64,000 nucleotides of DNA from positions 372,001 through 436,000 of the forward strand of contig MU623344.1 in assembly GCA_025201765.1 (NCBI GenBank), read 5' to 3'. The stretch is from Daldinia sp. FL1419 (taxonomy: Eukaryota > Ascomycota > Sordariomycetes > Xylariales > Hypoxylaceae). The notes beneath the pieces were generated by a model. The model saw nothing but the letters and a program-made list of their open reading frames with translations. It made no database searches and was not told where the DNA came from. Positions 12,521-24,837 of this stretch are shown one piece after another (within the stretch, counting starts at the first letter, position 1; every line of letters begins with the position of its first letter). Both the position numbers and the translations under genes were made by a program.

Positions 12521-14045
12521 GGTCATCTCGCCTTCGTTCGTAGCATTGTCCTAATGCAGCGCGACGCAGCGCATGGTCGGATTTGTTCTGCGGGTATTGT
12601 TTAATATGTGGAAGTACATGTATGGTGTATCCTCACGTCGCCCACGCATCGCGGCGGGACATGCGAGTCGCAAAGATAATATGTGACGCTCTAATGCATC
12701 CGCTGGACGGCATGTACCCAATAACGTATGTTTGGGCCATGTGTACAATGCATCCAATATTTTGAAATGTTTGCGACTCGATAAGAAGAGAGAAAGAAAG
12801 GCATCTTATAGGCGAACTTGACCAACTACCTACCTACACATGATACATACATCCAAACTAACTATTTAGAACATGTAGTTATGATATATATCTACCTAGC
12901 TATATATGATACATATAATACATGTAAAAATATACATCTAAACCCCGGTCCAAGTCCCCAGTCTAAATCATCCAGCTGTCTTCTCTCTTATGGGGCGCCA
13001 TTCTTCTTTCGAAATAGAATATCATTATGGGACTCTTTCTTTGCTAGACTTGTCGGATAATTCGTAGAATCTATAAGCGAAAATTGCAAACTCAAATCGC
13101 GGCTTTTGCGATTAGGTTATTTTCTTGTATTCCTGGTCTGGGCTACCTAGTCGCATTCGTTGTCGATCTTGTAACTTGATAAACGCACTTGACCAAGACC
13201 CGAGGAATGCTTGGAAGTACTAACGGGATGGTACCTCCTATACCCACCTTAGATTGGCCAACCTACATGTACCTAATACCTAATGTCCATATTCGTAAAT
13301 TCGTACGAGAATAGACGTGATTTCCGTTTGGCAAAGAGTATAGAAATTTCAATTCTATAAGATTGGTAATCTTATCTTATTTAACCTTTTTATGTCTATT
13401 ATTCTCTTTTCTTGAGATTAAGAAAAAAAAATAGTTGTTGCTATTCGCTGGGATGGGACGGAGACAGAAGACGGATTGGTACTTGGTAGGTAATCCTGAC
13501 CGTTGTTTTTCTATTTCTTCAGTGGCACGTTCTCGGTTTGGTGCATCACTAAACATGCCTACTAGCAGCCGGTAGCCAGGTACTTTAGTGGTGTGGTGCT
13601 GGTGTGCTGTTCAAGGCCTGGGCAGCCCGCGGGTGCCCCAAAGTCGCCAAATGTCGGGCAGGTGCTGCACCCTACTGTACCTACCAAACTAAATGTACCT
13701 ACTTTACTTTAGTGGACGGTATGCAACTTAATGTGGGAAAGCCTTTTTTGGAGACTCACGGCTGCAAAACCTCACTCTTCTCTTCCACCTCCTCTTTCAC
13801 ACAACCCCGAATTCTCGACCAGCTCTCATCTAACACATCTTCATTTCCTCTGGTACGTTTCTTACTTTATCCCAATCTTTCCTACAACATACACAGCCAG
13901 CCTACTCCTAACCAAACACCTGTGATTTCTTCAATCCTTCGTGACTGACTCTCCTTGGTGACATAGGTTAATCGGGGGGCCATCCTGACTTCAAGGTCGA
14001 GTTCATGCATCTCTAAGCGCACAACATCATCCATCCTTACTTCTA

Positions 14046-14288
14046 GTAAGTTTTTCTAGCAATGGCACCTTATGCGATCAAGTATTCGCTTCGTTTTGAC
14101 CCCTATCTCTCCCTTCCGCTCGTCTTAGATATCCCCTACTTTGCACGCTCCGGGTTCTACTCAGCCCGTCACTCCGCACTTCGAGTTGGCCTTGGATAGA
14201 CAACTAGCATTGCTACTTGATTGATATCAATATATAATTACCATCTAATGCTACAACAATATAGCTAATGTCTATCAAGTTTCTCTAG
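14046..14288 (+). promoter_or_regulatory. Possible 5'-UTR intron of the Zn2Cys6 gene
   Basis: GTAAGTTTTT at 14046 is a strong donor. GCTAAT (branch-point-like) followed by a pyrimidine-rich stretch ending CTCTAG at 14288 is a plausible acceptor, 330 bp before the ATG at 14620. This rests on motifs only. Confidence 0.3.
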
Positions 14289-14619
14289 TTGAAAAGAATC
14301 GTTTCGACGAACCCGACTTTTCGTTCGTTTTCTTGCGATCGGCCCTGACCGCTTCACCCCAAAATTCTCGAATCCTACTATATTGTCACCACCAATACTT
14401 AGAGCTGTACTCTATTCAAAGAGGCGGGAGCTTGTATAAAAAAACGCTTGTTGGTGTTGGTGTTATTAATTCTGTTACCATTAAAATTCACTCTACCCCC
14501 CTTTCGCTCAACCCACCCGCATTCGAACGGGAGTGAGCGCTTTTCCATATCTTTAGCGTCAGCCGCACGAAGTGGACGAACTTAGCCTCTATACGAAAGC
14601 GATTCGTGGTGTTAGTAAA

Positions 14620-16548
14620 ATGGCGTCTGCTTCGCCCATTGAAACCTTCCCGTCCGGTTCTGCCGGCTCCCATAGTGGAAGCGCTTCCCCTCGACAACCC
14701 ATAACCCCGAAGCATGTTCAATTCGAGCTCCTTTTCCCCGAATCTCCTCAATACCGCGCAAGACTTCCTTTGCGCGTCCAAATCTACCCTCATGATGATA
14801 CAGAATCAATAATATCTACAGTAAAAAATTTCTATGGTCTCTACCATGGAGGGAAGGGTGTTAGTTTTGAGGATGACAGAGGCAACACTCTCATTGCGAG
14901 GTATGAGAACTTTAGCAACAACATGATTGTATACGTGAGAGTTATTGAGGAGTCACCTCCGCCGACGAGCGCATTTGGTCAAAATAGTTTCCAGCCAGGT
15001 CCGATTGAATACGCGGCCCAACAATTAGGGCACCATCTCTCGAGACCTGCGTCGAGAACTTCCCGCAAGCGCAGCCCATCTCCCAATGGAGGTCGCGGAA
15101 GACGTAGCGCGTCTGCTAGCACGAACCCCACGGCTGGGAAGAAGGGTCGCTCGCGCTCTACTAAAAATCGCGGCGCGAATTATGATAATCGCAGCGATAG
15201 TATCAACGGCTATGATAGCGGGGATGGCGCACCCGCATCTGTATCCAGCAAGGCGAAGGAACAGATCGGCAACACTGATATCAGTGTCGAGAATATTGTA
15301 GAAGGTGGCCGCCGAAAGCGCGCAAAGTTCGAAAGCTCGGTAAGTCTACCCAAAATTTGATATATTCAAAGGCAATTGCGTCTAACCAAACCGTGGTCAC
15401 AGGAGCTACCGCTCTTTGCGCCACCTCAGATGCCTGCTGCTACCTCCAATCCTTCTGTCTCGCCCGTCCGTCGCGTTGAGCACCAACGGCCAGCGTTCCC
15501 TTTCGCGCACCCTGGACAAAATGCCTTCACAAATGCTCGTGCTCTTCAATCCCCGCAGAGTTATAGCAATGGGTATGGCCACGCTGGTATGTTTGCGACA
15601 CCGATAAATGACTCGCGGCGTCATCGAAATAGCGGCAGTATTAGTTACCCAGGAACGGGTAATAACATCCTGCCGACCCCTGACCCCACCATTGGGAGTT
15701 GTGTGTCCGAGGAGGACAAGGATGTCGCGATCCAGCTTATGAGACTAGGCGAAATGTCTAACATCTCGCATGGACGAACTTCCGCGTCGACTTTGGACGA
15801 TACATTTAGCGGAAGAGCTGAACTTGCATCATCAACCGGTGCTACAAGTGACGCCTCTAGCGACAGCGAGAATGAGCTGCCGCCCTCGCGGCGCCAGAAG
15901 CTTGATTTCGCTGGAGCCAACCGTAAGGTCTACCAAACGACGCATAGCCACTTCATACCCCCGCGCGACAGCATCGATGCTAGCGGTGACGACGCCGATT
16001 ACGAGGATGGCGCTGAAGATGGTCCACTAAGCGGAACCAAGTCAAACGACTCGAAGCCCAAGGCCCAGCAGCCTGGAAAGCTTCAAGCACCGGGTGCAAA
16101 AGCTTCCAAGGCTAGGGTTCCCAAGGCTCCTAAGGCTACTAAGGCAAAGAAGAATAATGTTGCTGCCAGCCTCGTTGGCCCGATGTCACCCGCGTCTCTG
16201 CCGAACCAGTCGCGCAAGCCTTCTATCGCGTCGACTACGCTAGCTCCGGGTCAGTCGGGTGAGGATGATCAACCCGACCTATCTACGAAACCGCGCTGCC
16301 AACGTTGCCGCAAGAGCAAGAAGGGTTGCGACCGACAACGGCCCTGTGGTCGCTGTCGCGATGCCGGCCTCAGCGCCGACCAATGCATTAGCGAAGACGA
16401 AGGCAACGGAAGAAAGGGTCGCTATGGCCGCCACATGGGTGTCCCCATTAAGACCGCTGATATCTCCGGACCACCGACTCTTCTGCCTGCCGCCCCTATT
16501 GCGACCCCCGCAGTAGCGGGTGATAAGAACAAGAAGCGAAAGCGGTAG
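14620..16548 (+). CDS. Zn2Cys6 nuclear protein with N-terminal PB1/ubiquitin-like region
   Basis: Two exons, 14620-15339 and 15403-16548, give 621 residues. The 63-bp phase-0 intron has GTAAGT, CTAAC at 15381 and CACAG. Residues 33-110 (starting KHVQFELLF, ending NNMIVYVRV) look like a compact beta-grasp (PB1/ubiquitin-like) domain. This is followed by an SR/RS-rich basic stretch and a long low-complexity region containing Lys/Ala/Pro-rich repeats. The binuclear zinc cluster lies at the far end, residues 539-567, with spacing C-x2-C-x6-C-x5-C-x2-C-x9-C, then a basic tail. Fungal Zn2Cys6 domains bind DNA as transcription regulators and usually sit near the N-terminus. I see no fungal-specific transcription-factor middle-homology domain. 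A sequence-specific regulator is likely; its targets are unknown. The ATG at 14620 precedes the first conserved-looking block. Confidence 0.9.
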
Positions 16549-19014
16549 GTCATCTGATCTACAAATAATGCGCCAATACACATGGATACTTGACTGCGTA
16601 TCATACACGGCGGGAAACTTGCTAAGTCTACCGACTAGTGCCGCCTTTTTTCTCAACTACACCTACCCCGAGTTCTGATGATCGTATTCATCGGCTTCAG
16701 TCGCAAAATATTGTCGCTGACGGGATACGTCTATATGCACAACATCACATTACTTTGAATTACAGCATAAACGCGATGTGTGCATCTACGCTAGTGTGAA
16801 ACTCTGCGATATCTAAGGAGGGAGGCGGATCATGGGATGGCGTGTCTTGTTACTCTTCGTCGGAGTTTTATTCCTACTGGGATTGGAAGGGGCGTAGAGG
16901 AAACAGGTATTAATATGGGCCTCGCGGCCGTTACACTCCTTTTTATCAAAACATGGAACGCTAGGTACAATTATCTCGCGGGGGGGGTCATCGGCGTTGG
17001 ATCGTACTTGCTTGTCAGTTCATCATTCACAACGTCGCCAACCTTAGCTACAAGATATTGTGCCGAGTCTTTGACTCAAAAATAAGTGAGCTTTGGAAAA
17101 AGTAATCTGGGTGCGTTTCAAAAGGGAGAAGATGGAACGGCAGCAAGGAAAACAAAAAGCCGGAGTGCTAAAGGAGTCCGCTGCCTCGAGGGCGAGGGAT
17201 GCATGACAGGTGGTCCTACTGTCAGCGGATCACAGGGCGTACGAAAGGCCGGACTTGGTAGCCGTACGGGGGTGGGAAATTGTGTTTTTTCAAACGGGGT
17301 TATCCTGCTTCTCCTATATTTTTTGGCGGTCCATACTTGTTTTGAAGCTTTTCGCATTGTGTGTTCTCTTTTCCTTGCCTGTTCTTTAATCGCTTAGCTA
17401 GCGAAAATGAATGTTAAATATCATGAAAACTCTAGCGGCAAATATAAACGATGCTCATAACTACAAGACGACATATGTACGTAATTTTGTGGGAGCGCAT
17501 ATATAAAACAAGTAGTTGATAGACTGATCGTCGTTGGAGTTTCGGCGGATGCGTGCGGTATTATATAAAAGTTGCACTCCGACGTAGTAGTGTACCTAAG
17601 ATATATATAACCAGGTCGTGCAAATCAGTTTTTGAAAGTGCCATGTTTTAGTCTTGAGACTATCGGGCATCATCCCATATAACACATAGATTTTTTTTTT
17701 ATTTTTTTTTTTTTTTAATGGACCGCATCTGACATGTTCGTGGCTCGCAAAGAAGGTCGAAAGGAGAAGTCGGACGGGGTTCAAACCTAAACTAAAGCGG
17801 CGTCGTTCTGGACCTAAAATAAGAAGCTAAAGGACCTCATCGAAGCTGATGATTGGCTGCGCATTCGGCAGTTACCGCCAGTCAAAATAAATCCCGGGGT
17901 TCGTGTGACGTTGAGTTAAACTAGATCGGTGACCCGCTATTCCCTTTATAAATTAGCGTAAGACTCCCCTGGCAGCTAGCCGCCTTGGCACTAGATCAGA
18001 ACAGCGGCTTGGATCAGCTTCCGTCTCGAGCGTTTCCTAGGTTAGTATCTTCCTTCTTCACACAAATCCTTCACCGTCGCCCACTTCAGCCACTTGTAGC
18101 CGAAACTTGAGGCCGATAAAAAAATGTATATTTATTTATTCCATTAAAAACACATAGTAATAAATTCTCCACTCATTATTATTGTTGTTATTATTATTAT
18201 TTTTCTCCTCTTCCTTCGTGTCTTGGGTATCAACCCAGGTACTATTTGCGGATAGCAATATCACGATACCAAGCTCGTGAAGCTTTGGTACGGGAAAGAG
18301 GAGAAAATAATATTTTTCTGGAATTGATGCCCAGGCCGCGGTCCATGAACTGAGAAGCTCCAACTGAGGATCCTACCGAGACCCTATCGAGATGGCAATG
18401 TGGACTAGAAGCAGGCTAGATTCCTTCTTCACCGTTGTTCTGCTCCAGTCGGTGCGCTTTCGGTAATGAGCTACTAGCCCTAGACACCCAAGCACACATC
18501 TCGTGATATTGTGCAATGTGTGCAATGCGCGTTTGTTATCGTCACGTTGGAGGACCCTCCGAAGTCTCCGTGGCAGCGCGCAAGCTTCCGGTTCGCTACG
18601 ATGCGTGAGAGGATCTACCAACGTTCACGATGGGTATGGAACGTGTCTTGGGGATGGCACGCTTGCGCTACGCTGGGAGGGCGGCCAGACCGTCGCCCCT
18701 TATGCGCTTTACTCCACATGGAAATTCCATGACAAGCCCACGCAGCCGTTAACGGACGTTGGGGCCCGGGCCCTTGACCTCCCTGCAACGTCGTGACCAC
18801 ATCGTGAGATTTTGCTAGGTAATATGTTCCGTTGGAGTTTTGGGTTTTGGTTGAGCTATGAAAAATTTTGGAGGGTGCTGTTAAGTATATGAAGGGGCCG
18901 CATCGTGAAGTTCAGCATCATGATTATCACTCTTGCCATCTTCCTCTCCAGTTTAGCAATATATCGAGCTCCTTCGACATCTCAACCAGCCACAATTTTT
19001 ATATATTGCCTATC
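16549..19014. other. Intergenic region, no supported gene
   Basis: 3' flank of the Zn2Cys6 gene and 5' flank of an MFS gene. A poly-T tract lies at about 17690-17716 and a TTATTA-rich tract at 18175-18202. Open frames around 16837-17397 and 18503-18796 lack recognisable domains and are not called. Confidence 0.6.
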
Positions 19015-20421
19015 ATGGTCTCCGTTGAGCAAATCAAAGAGACTGATCATGCGGTAGTCGTTACTTCCCTGGCCAACAGCCGGGTATCGCTCACGCATCC
19101 TGACGAGAGCGTTGCCCCAAAACCAAGCATCGACGACGAAGTCGACTACCCAGACGGAGGTGCCGTCGCCTGGCGTCAAGTAGTAGCCTGCCATTTCATC
19201 AATGCGATGGCTTGTGGATACGGTGCAGCTTTCGGTATCTATCAACTTTACTATACCGAATCGCTTAAGCTTCCTGCATCGCAAATCTCGTGGATCGGGT
19301 CCGTCCAGATCTTCCTGAACAACTTGATCTGCACTGTAGCTGGGCGGCTAGCGGATGCGGGATATGCGCGGGAGACGGTTCTCGGCGGCTCCTTCGTCGC
19401 TTTAATAGGCACTTTCATGAGTAGTCTCGCCACTGAATACTGGCAGATTTTTCTCTCCCAGGGAGTCTGCACAGGTCTAGGTTTGGGTCTAATGTACATG
19501 CCTACCATCACCATCGTCGCGTCGTACTTCAAAAAGAGGCGCGCCCTAGCCCTAAGTCTCTCTACAGCTGGAACCGGAACAGGAAGTATAGTCTTCCCTG
19601 CAACGGTCCAATACCTCATACCTAAGATCGGCTTCGCTTGGTCTGTCCGATGCGCAGGCTTTGTTGCGCTCTTCATGGTCGTTGTCATGAATGTGCTCCT
19701 CAAACCCCGTCAACTCCCTAAGAGAACCGCTCCCATGGTGGAGTGGGTCGCCTTCAAAGAGCCCCCTTACGTACTTTTTGTTGCGGGAACATTCCTAGTC
19801 TATTGGGCCTTATATTTTGGTTATTTTTATGTGAGTATTATCCACACCCACGCTATGGGTTAGGGTACACCATCGAGGACACAAATTTTCTAATTCCTAT
19901 ATGACTAGATTAACACATACGCTATTACGGTCGCATCCTTTACACCTACGTCCGCCGTCTCATTACTGCTTATCACGAACGCAGTTGGTATACCAACACG
20001 ACCAATCATCGGTTATCTCGCCGACACTTATCTTGGCTCTATCAATGCTTTTATCCTGTCGACCATCACCCTGGCCGTTGCCTTCTTCGCATGGATCGCT
20101 ATCAATACACCATCCACTATGTACGTCTTCGCGATCCTCTTCGGCATCACAAATTCTGCGGCCCAGGCTTCCTTCGCCAGCGGTCTGGCCAGTCTGACCA
20201 AGGACCCTGTCAAGATGGGTACCAGGTTTGGCATGTGTTGTACTATACTAGGTTTCGCGACCGTTGCCGGTCCCCCGGTTGCGGGTGCGATCATAGATTA
20301 CTGCGGTGGCCAATATCTCTGGGCTCAGGTCTGGGCTGGCTTGGTCACGATCCTCGGGGCAGCTACCTTGGCTGTGGCTAGGTATAAAGTCTCGGGCCCC
20401 AAGTTGATGATACAGGTATAG
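19015..20421 (+). CDS. MFS monocarboxylate-transporter-like permease
   Basis: Two exons, 19015-19830 and 19909-20421, give 442 residues. The 78-bp phase-0 intron runs GTGAGT to ACTAG. A hydrophilic N-terminus (about 40 residues) ends in the family-typical DYPDGGAVAWRQVVACHF. Twelve hydrophobic segments can be placed. GRLADAGYARETVLGG marks the loop between helices 2 and 3, and a central loop follows LLKPRQLPKR. The family (SLC16/MCT-like, Mch/Esbp6 in yeast) sits in the plasma or vacuolar membrane and moves monocarboxylates or other small acids and, in fungi, sometimes riboflavin or secondary metabolites. The substrate is not predictable from this sequence. The frame is also open upstream to 18868, but the ATG at 19015 gives the usual family length. 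Confidence 0.92.
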
Positions 20422-23286
20422 ATTAATGCGCCGGCGGCATTGTTATCACATAGCCGCCGAGCTGTATGAACAGTTAATGGGATATGGGCATGGTTTGGGA
20501 GTTCAATATATTACTACTATATGATGGACTTCTCACACCATTCCCCGCTATAATGGTTACTCTGTTACAATGATGTATAGATAGGAGGGGTGTTTATGGA
20601 CACTTCTCGGCATTCGGCTTCAGCGGGAATGGCTAGGAAGAAAAAAAAGGAAAAAGGAAAAAGGAAAAGGGGAATTGCAATGGGTTTGAGGAGTAGATCT
20701 TTGGGGTTACGAGTTACGACTTCTCCTTTTTTTTAGCATAGCGTTTTCACAGAGCCGAGATATTATTTAATGATTTAAATGCTTTGATACCTACCTAACA
20801 CTCTTTTCCGCGATGCAGATAAATGCATAATTCTATGGACTCAACCATGAGAAGATTTGGTGTTTCATTAGGGCATCAGGTTAAAACAATGCAATACGGG
20901 TCCGCTCATGTAGATCTTGATATGTATGACACGCTCTAACTTGGAAAACGGTATCAGATCTTCATATGTGGGTTCGTCGAACGTTTAGGTGCCACTTCTT
21001 TGATATTCCTTAATATATATATATATATATATAGGTACACTATATAATAATCATATAGTGGCAACAAGGTAGCAACGTGATAAGAAGTGAATCGTTATTG
21101 GCTTGCTCCAAAATCTAAACTCCGACGAGCTTGGGGATCGGTACGACTCGCGATCTAGTGCATGGCGATTCGTAAGTGGTACTACCTGGACTACTTGTAG
21201 TTTACGTGCAAATGTATAATAGCTGATCGAATCCGCCGATTTCTCGATATAAAGTAGGGTTTACTACCCTCCCGGTTCACTTGTGTTGCCACCTGATTTC
21301 TTCGTGGTATGATTAAGCGCGTCGTTATACGAATTCATAAGCCGCGTGTAATACGCCGATTCCTCGGTGTGTAAAGAGCAGCTATTCGACGACCGTCACG
21401 GATCGAGATAAAGCCCGGTTGCACCAACGATTATGCAACCGCAATCCGATCCTCCTGCGCGTTCGGTCGGCAGCACCTGCTGGGCCACCGCTGGGCCACT
21501 GCGAACCTACCGGCTTATTATACGGAGGTCGCATCCTACTTTATACACCGACGATACTCGTAGCATTGCCGCCCATACTAGGTGCACGTGCGCCATTCCG
21601 TGAGGCTGTCTACCATTATGGATCAGAAGCGAAGATATCAATCAATCACATCCATTGATCCGAATTAATTGACTGACGATTGCGTAGATAGTAGGTTACC
21701 CCTTCCTACCCCTTCCTACCCCTTACCATGATACCACAAGTATTTACTATTAGTTATATTGCGTATATAGGTAGGTACCTTAGGTAGGTAGTTAATAAAT
21801 AATAGGTAACAAGGTACGAAGTACAATATGTACAATATTACGTCGATAGCAGGTGAAACTCTACTATTTATGCTTCACTAGCTCCGAACCCCCACAAACC
21901 GTTGTACATTACAAACTCAATTTGATGATGAAATCAAACACGCTCATTGGATTCCGGCTTTATGGGATGTGTAAGCCTGTAAGCCAAAAAGGCTACACGA
22001 CGCAGCTACGTTATCGTTGTGGCTTGCTGGGCTTTCCGGGGCTTTCCAAGGTTGCTGACATGGCGTCTTACCCACCTGCATGCAATTAATCTAGCCCCAA
22101 TAGGTAAGGTGTCATACCAAACGGGGTAGACTGCATCCCTGCTAGACCTCTTATCTTTCCCCAAAGCTCTCCGTCCGGAGCTTTTCCATTTATGCTTCCA
22201 TCAATCATTTTTACTCTTTTCTAAACAACCCCCTATCGAACCCCCATCTCGAAGACCCCCCTCGTCGTCGAGACTGTCTACCTAGGTACCTATTTATACT
22301 ACATATATTACTACTACTTACCAGCAACACTAATATAATACGTTTTCGCCATTGTCGTTTGGAGGGTTACCACCATAATGTCCACCATCCTTCTTCCAAA
22401 GTTGCTTACAGGCTGTAGCAGGATATTATGTAGAACTGCAGAACCATAGCATCCGTGCCACCCACGGGCATGGGTAGTATTAACAAGCAATAAATAAGAT
22501 AAATGGAAGTTGGACCCTGCCACCTGACAGCTAACATGCTTGCCAAGGTTCAAGCCTACGCAAAAGTCTTGCACTTAAAGTTCCATGGAAGTCACCCTTC
22601 CAGCGACGATGTTTAATATCAATATGAGGGTGTCTGCCGAGAACGGGACTCGTCGTCTTTCGGTCGTATTTCTACCTCCGTACACAAACCCGCACTCAGC
22701 CGCAACTAAGCATTCGATAGTCTAAAGAACTAGGTTAGAAAGGAAATAGACGACTACCGGTTGTTTGTATAGTTGAAACTGGTTTCAAGCTGCCATGGTC
22801 TTCTGCCGAAAAGATTTGCGGAGTAAGATCTCTAGAAGGGGGAACTAGGGCCAAGATGTTTAACCTAGGACCAACCATTTCGCGGGGTAGCGTCCGCCAG
22901 CGACCAGGCATCACCAACCCTAGGAGGTTGCTTCTTGCCAAGTATAGTTGAATATCCGTCTAGGCGAGGCCGGGGGTGTTTAATAACGATGCAATCAAAT
23001 CCTGTCGCTGATTTGCCGAAAGTGCATATCCAGGTTCTGGACCCTCTTCTCTCCCCCAGGCCACTGGGAAGCATCCCAGACCGAATGGATTAGATTAGAT
23101 GGATGGACGGATGGGTGGGTGGATTGGTCGGACTCAATCCTTACGAAGATTTCATCCCATTATAAACAAGTTTGCAAGACCACGGACCTGCTTGCCCTTG
23201 TATTTCTCTGCGTTCCCGCCGTTTTCCTCCTGTCTTCTTCACCGACTTAGCTCAACTACACAAATAGGTGATAGTCAGCAGTCACC
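20422..23286. other. Intergenic region, no supported gene
   Basis: It holds a purine-rich AAAAAGG stretch at 20640-20670, a TA dinucleotide run near 21015-21031, three CCCCTTCCTA-like units at 21698-21727 and a TACCTAGGTACCTA palindrome at 22279-22292. The last 200 bp are the leader of the next MFS gene, with GGATGGATGG-type repeats at 23099-23125. Confidence 0.6.
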
Positions 23287-24837
23287 ATGGCAGCGATACG
23301 GACTATAGACGAGAAGGCCGAAATAGACCATCCCGAGGCGCTCGCGCTCGAAACTAAGAGCCAGGGCTCCTCGGAGGCACCCAGCTGGACTGCAGAGGAA
23401 GAAACCGTTGTACGCAGGAAGTTAGATTGGCAATTGGTGCCAACAGTCACTTTATTATACCTTCTTTGCTTCCTTGACCGGTATGACGCTTCTAGAATCG
23501 CCGATGCTTCGACCGATGCTAATTAGCGAGACAGAATAAATATAGGAAATGCCCGTATTCAGGGAATGCAAGAGGATTTGGACCTGTTCGGATACCGGTT
23601 CAACATCGCGACTAGCATTTTCTACATCGTTTACTTGACGATCGAGGTACCGTCCAACATCATACTTAAGCGTGTCGGTCCTCGATTCTACCTGCCCGGA
23701 CTGGTTGTCGGATTTGGTGCCGTATCCGTAGGGACGGCTTTCGTAAAAACGTACGAGCAATTATGCGCCGTTCGTGCGTTGTTGGGTATTTTCGAAGGCG
23801 GAACTATGCCCGGGTTGGCCTTCTTCCTCAGCTCTTTCTATAAACGAGAAGAGCTCTACTTTAGAATTGGCATTTACGTTTCGGCTGCATCGCTTGCCGG
23901 CGCATTCGGTGGGTTGTTGGCCGCAGGTTTCTCGCAGATTCCCGACTGGGGAATTGCTGGCTCGAGGTTGCACACGTGGCGTAATATTTTCTTCTTCGAG
24001 GGTATTATCACTATTCTCTTCGCCGCATTCGCGCCCGTCATCCTGCCTCAAAGCCCCGAGACATCGGGGGTACTTACGGAACGCGAGAGGTGGATCGCTG
24101 CCGAACGACTTCGCCTCGAGCACAAGGCTAGTTCCAACGAGAGGGTTCAGACACGTCACGTCAAGCGAGCGTTGTTAAACATCAACAACTATATTTGTGC
24201 GGCGGGTTTCTTCGCTATCAACATTACCGTCCAAGGTCTTTCCGTCTTCATGCCTACTCTTCTTAAGGAATTGGGTTGGGAGTCACTTACTGCGCAATAC
24301 TACACTGTTCCCGTGTACGTTGCCGCCTCGCTTATCGCCATCGGTATCGGTTTCGTCAGCGACAAGACAAGGATGCGCGGTATTTACCTGGGCTTGTTCA
24401 CGTTTCTTGGTATTGCGGGCTTCGCGATGCTCCGATGGGGTTCGGGTAACCAACTCAAGTACGCCGCCGTTTACCTTTGTGCCGTTGGCGCTTTCCCCGG
24501 CGGGCCCGGGTTCCTTTCTTGGGGTCTTAACAATGCGGCCGGACCGGCGGTGCGGGCTGTAACTAGTAGTTGGATTGTCACGCTGGGTACTATGGGCGGT
24601 ATCCTGGCTGTCTGGGCTTACCTGCCTAACGACGGGCCTTCGTTCCCCATCGGCCACACGATCAATCTTGTCGCGCAAATCTTCGCCCTATTCCTCTCGT
24701 TCGGCGGCATCGGATACTGTCTATGGGAGAACCGCGTGCGAGCCCGTGGTGGGCGGGATAGCCGTCTTGTGGGCTTGACGGAAGAGGAGAAGGCGGATCT
24801 AGGGTATAGACACCCTGATTTCCGCTACATCGCGTAG
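23287..24837 (+). CDS. MFS anion:cation symporter (Dal5/Tna1-type permease)
   Basis: Two exons, 23287-23480 and 23535-24837, give 498 residues. The 54-bp phase-2 intron runs GTATGA to ACAG. The ATG sits in a good context (CACCATGG). The sequence shows the ACS-family layout. A hydrophilic N-terminus ends in RRKLDWQLVPTVTLLYLLCF, and LDR follows just before the intron. Then come EVPSNIILKRVGPR and the helix-4/5 motif LGIFEGGTMPGLAFFLSSFY. Twelve membrane helices are expected, with a central hydrophilic loop around residues 225-255. Family members take up allantoate, nicotinate, pantothenate, biotin precursors or small peptides across the plasma membrane. The kynurenine-formamidase-like gene 2 kb downstream makes nicotinate-type compounds a reasonable but unproved guess. 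Confidence 0.93.

Larger units (their letters stand above)
5777..14619. other. Long gene-free region (about 8.8 kb) with an assembly gap and microsatellites
   Basis: This lies between the divergent cyclin and Zn2Cys6 genes and so includes both promoters and leaders. Small open frames are present, but none has a protein-like composition, a start context or intron logic that I can support. Contents: pyrimidine-rich leader sequence near both genes, scattered TACCTAGGTACCTA palindromes, homopolymers around the N gap, and GTAT/TG and AGAAAT repeats. No tRNA-like cloverleaf was recognised. Confidence 0.65.

Noticed and set aside
18503..18796. Overlapping open frames of 60-97 codons upstream of the MFS gene
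   Set aside because: Three frames are open over the same GC-richer patch with no recognisable protein features.
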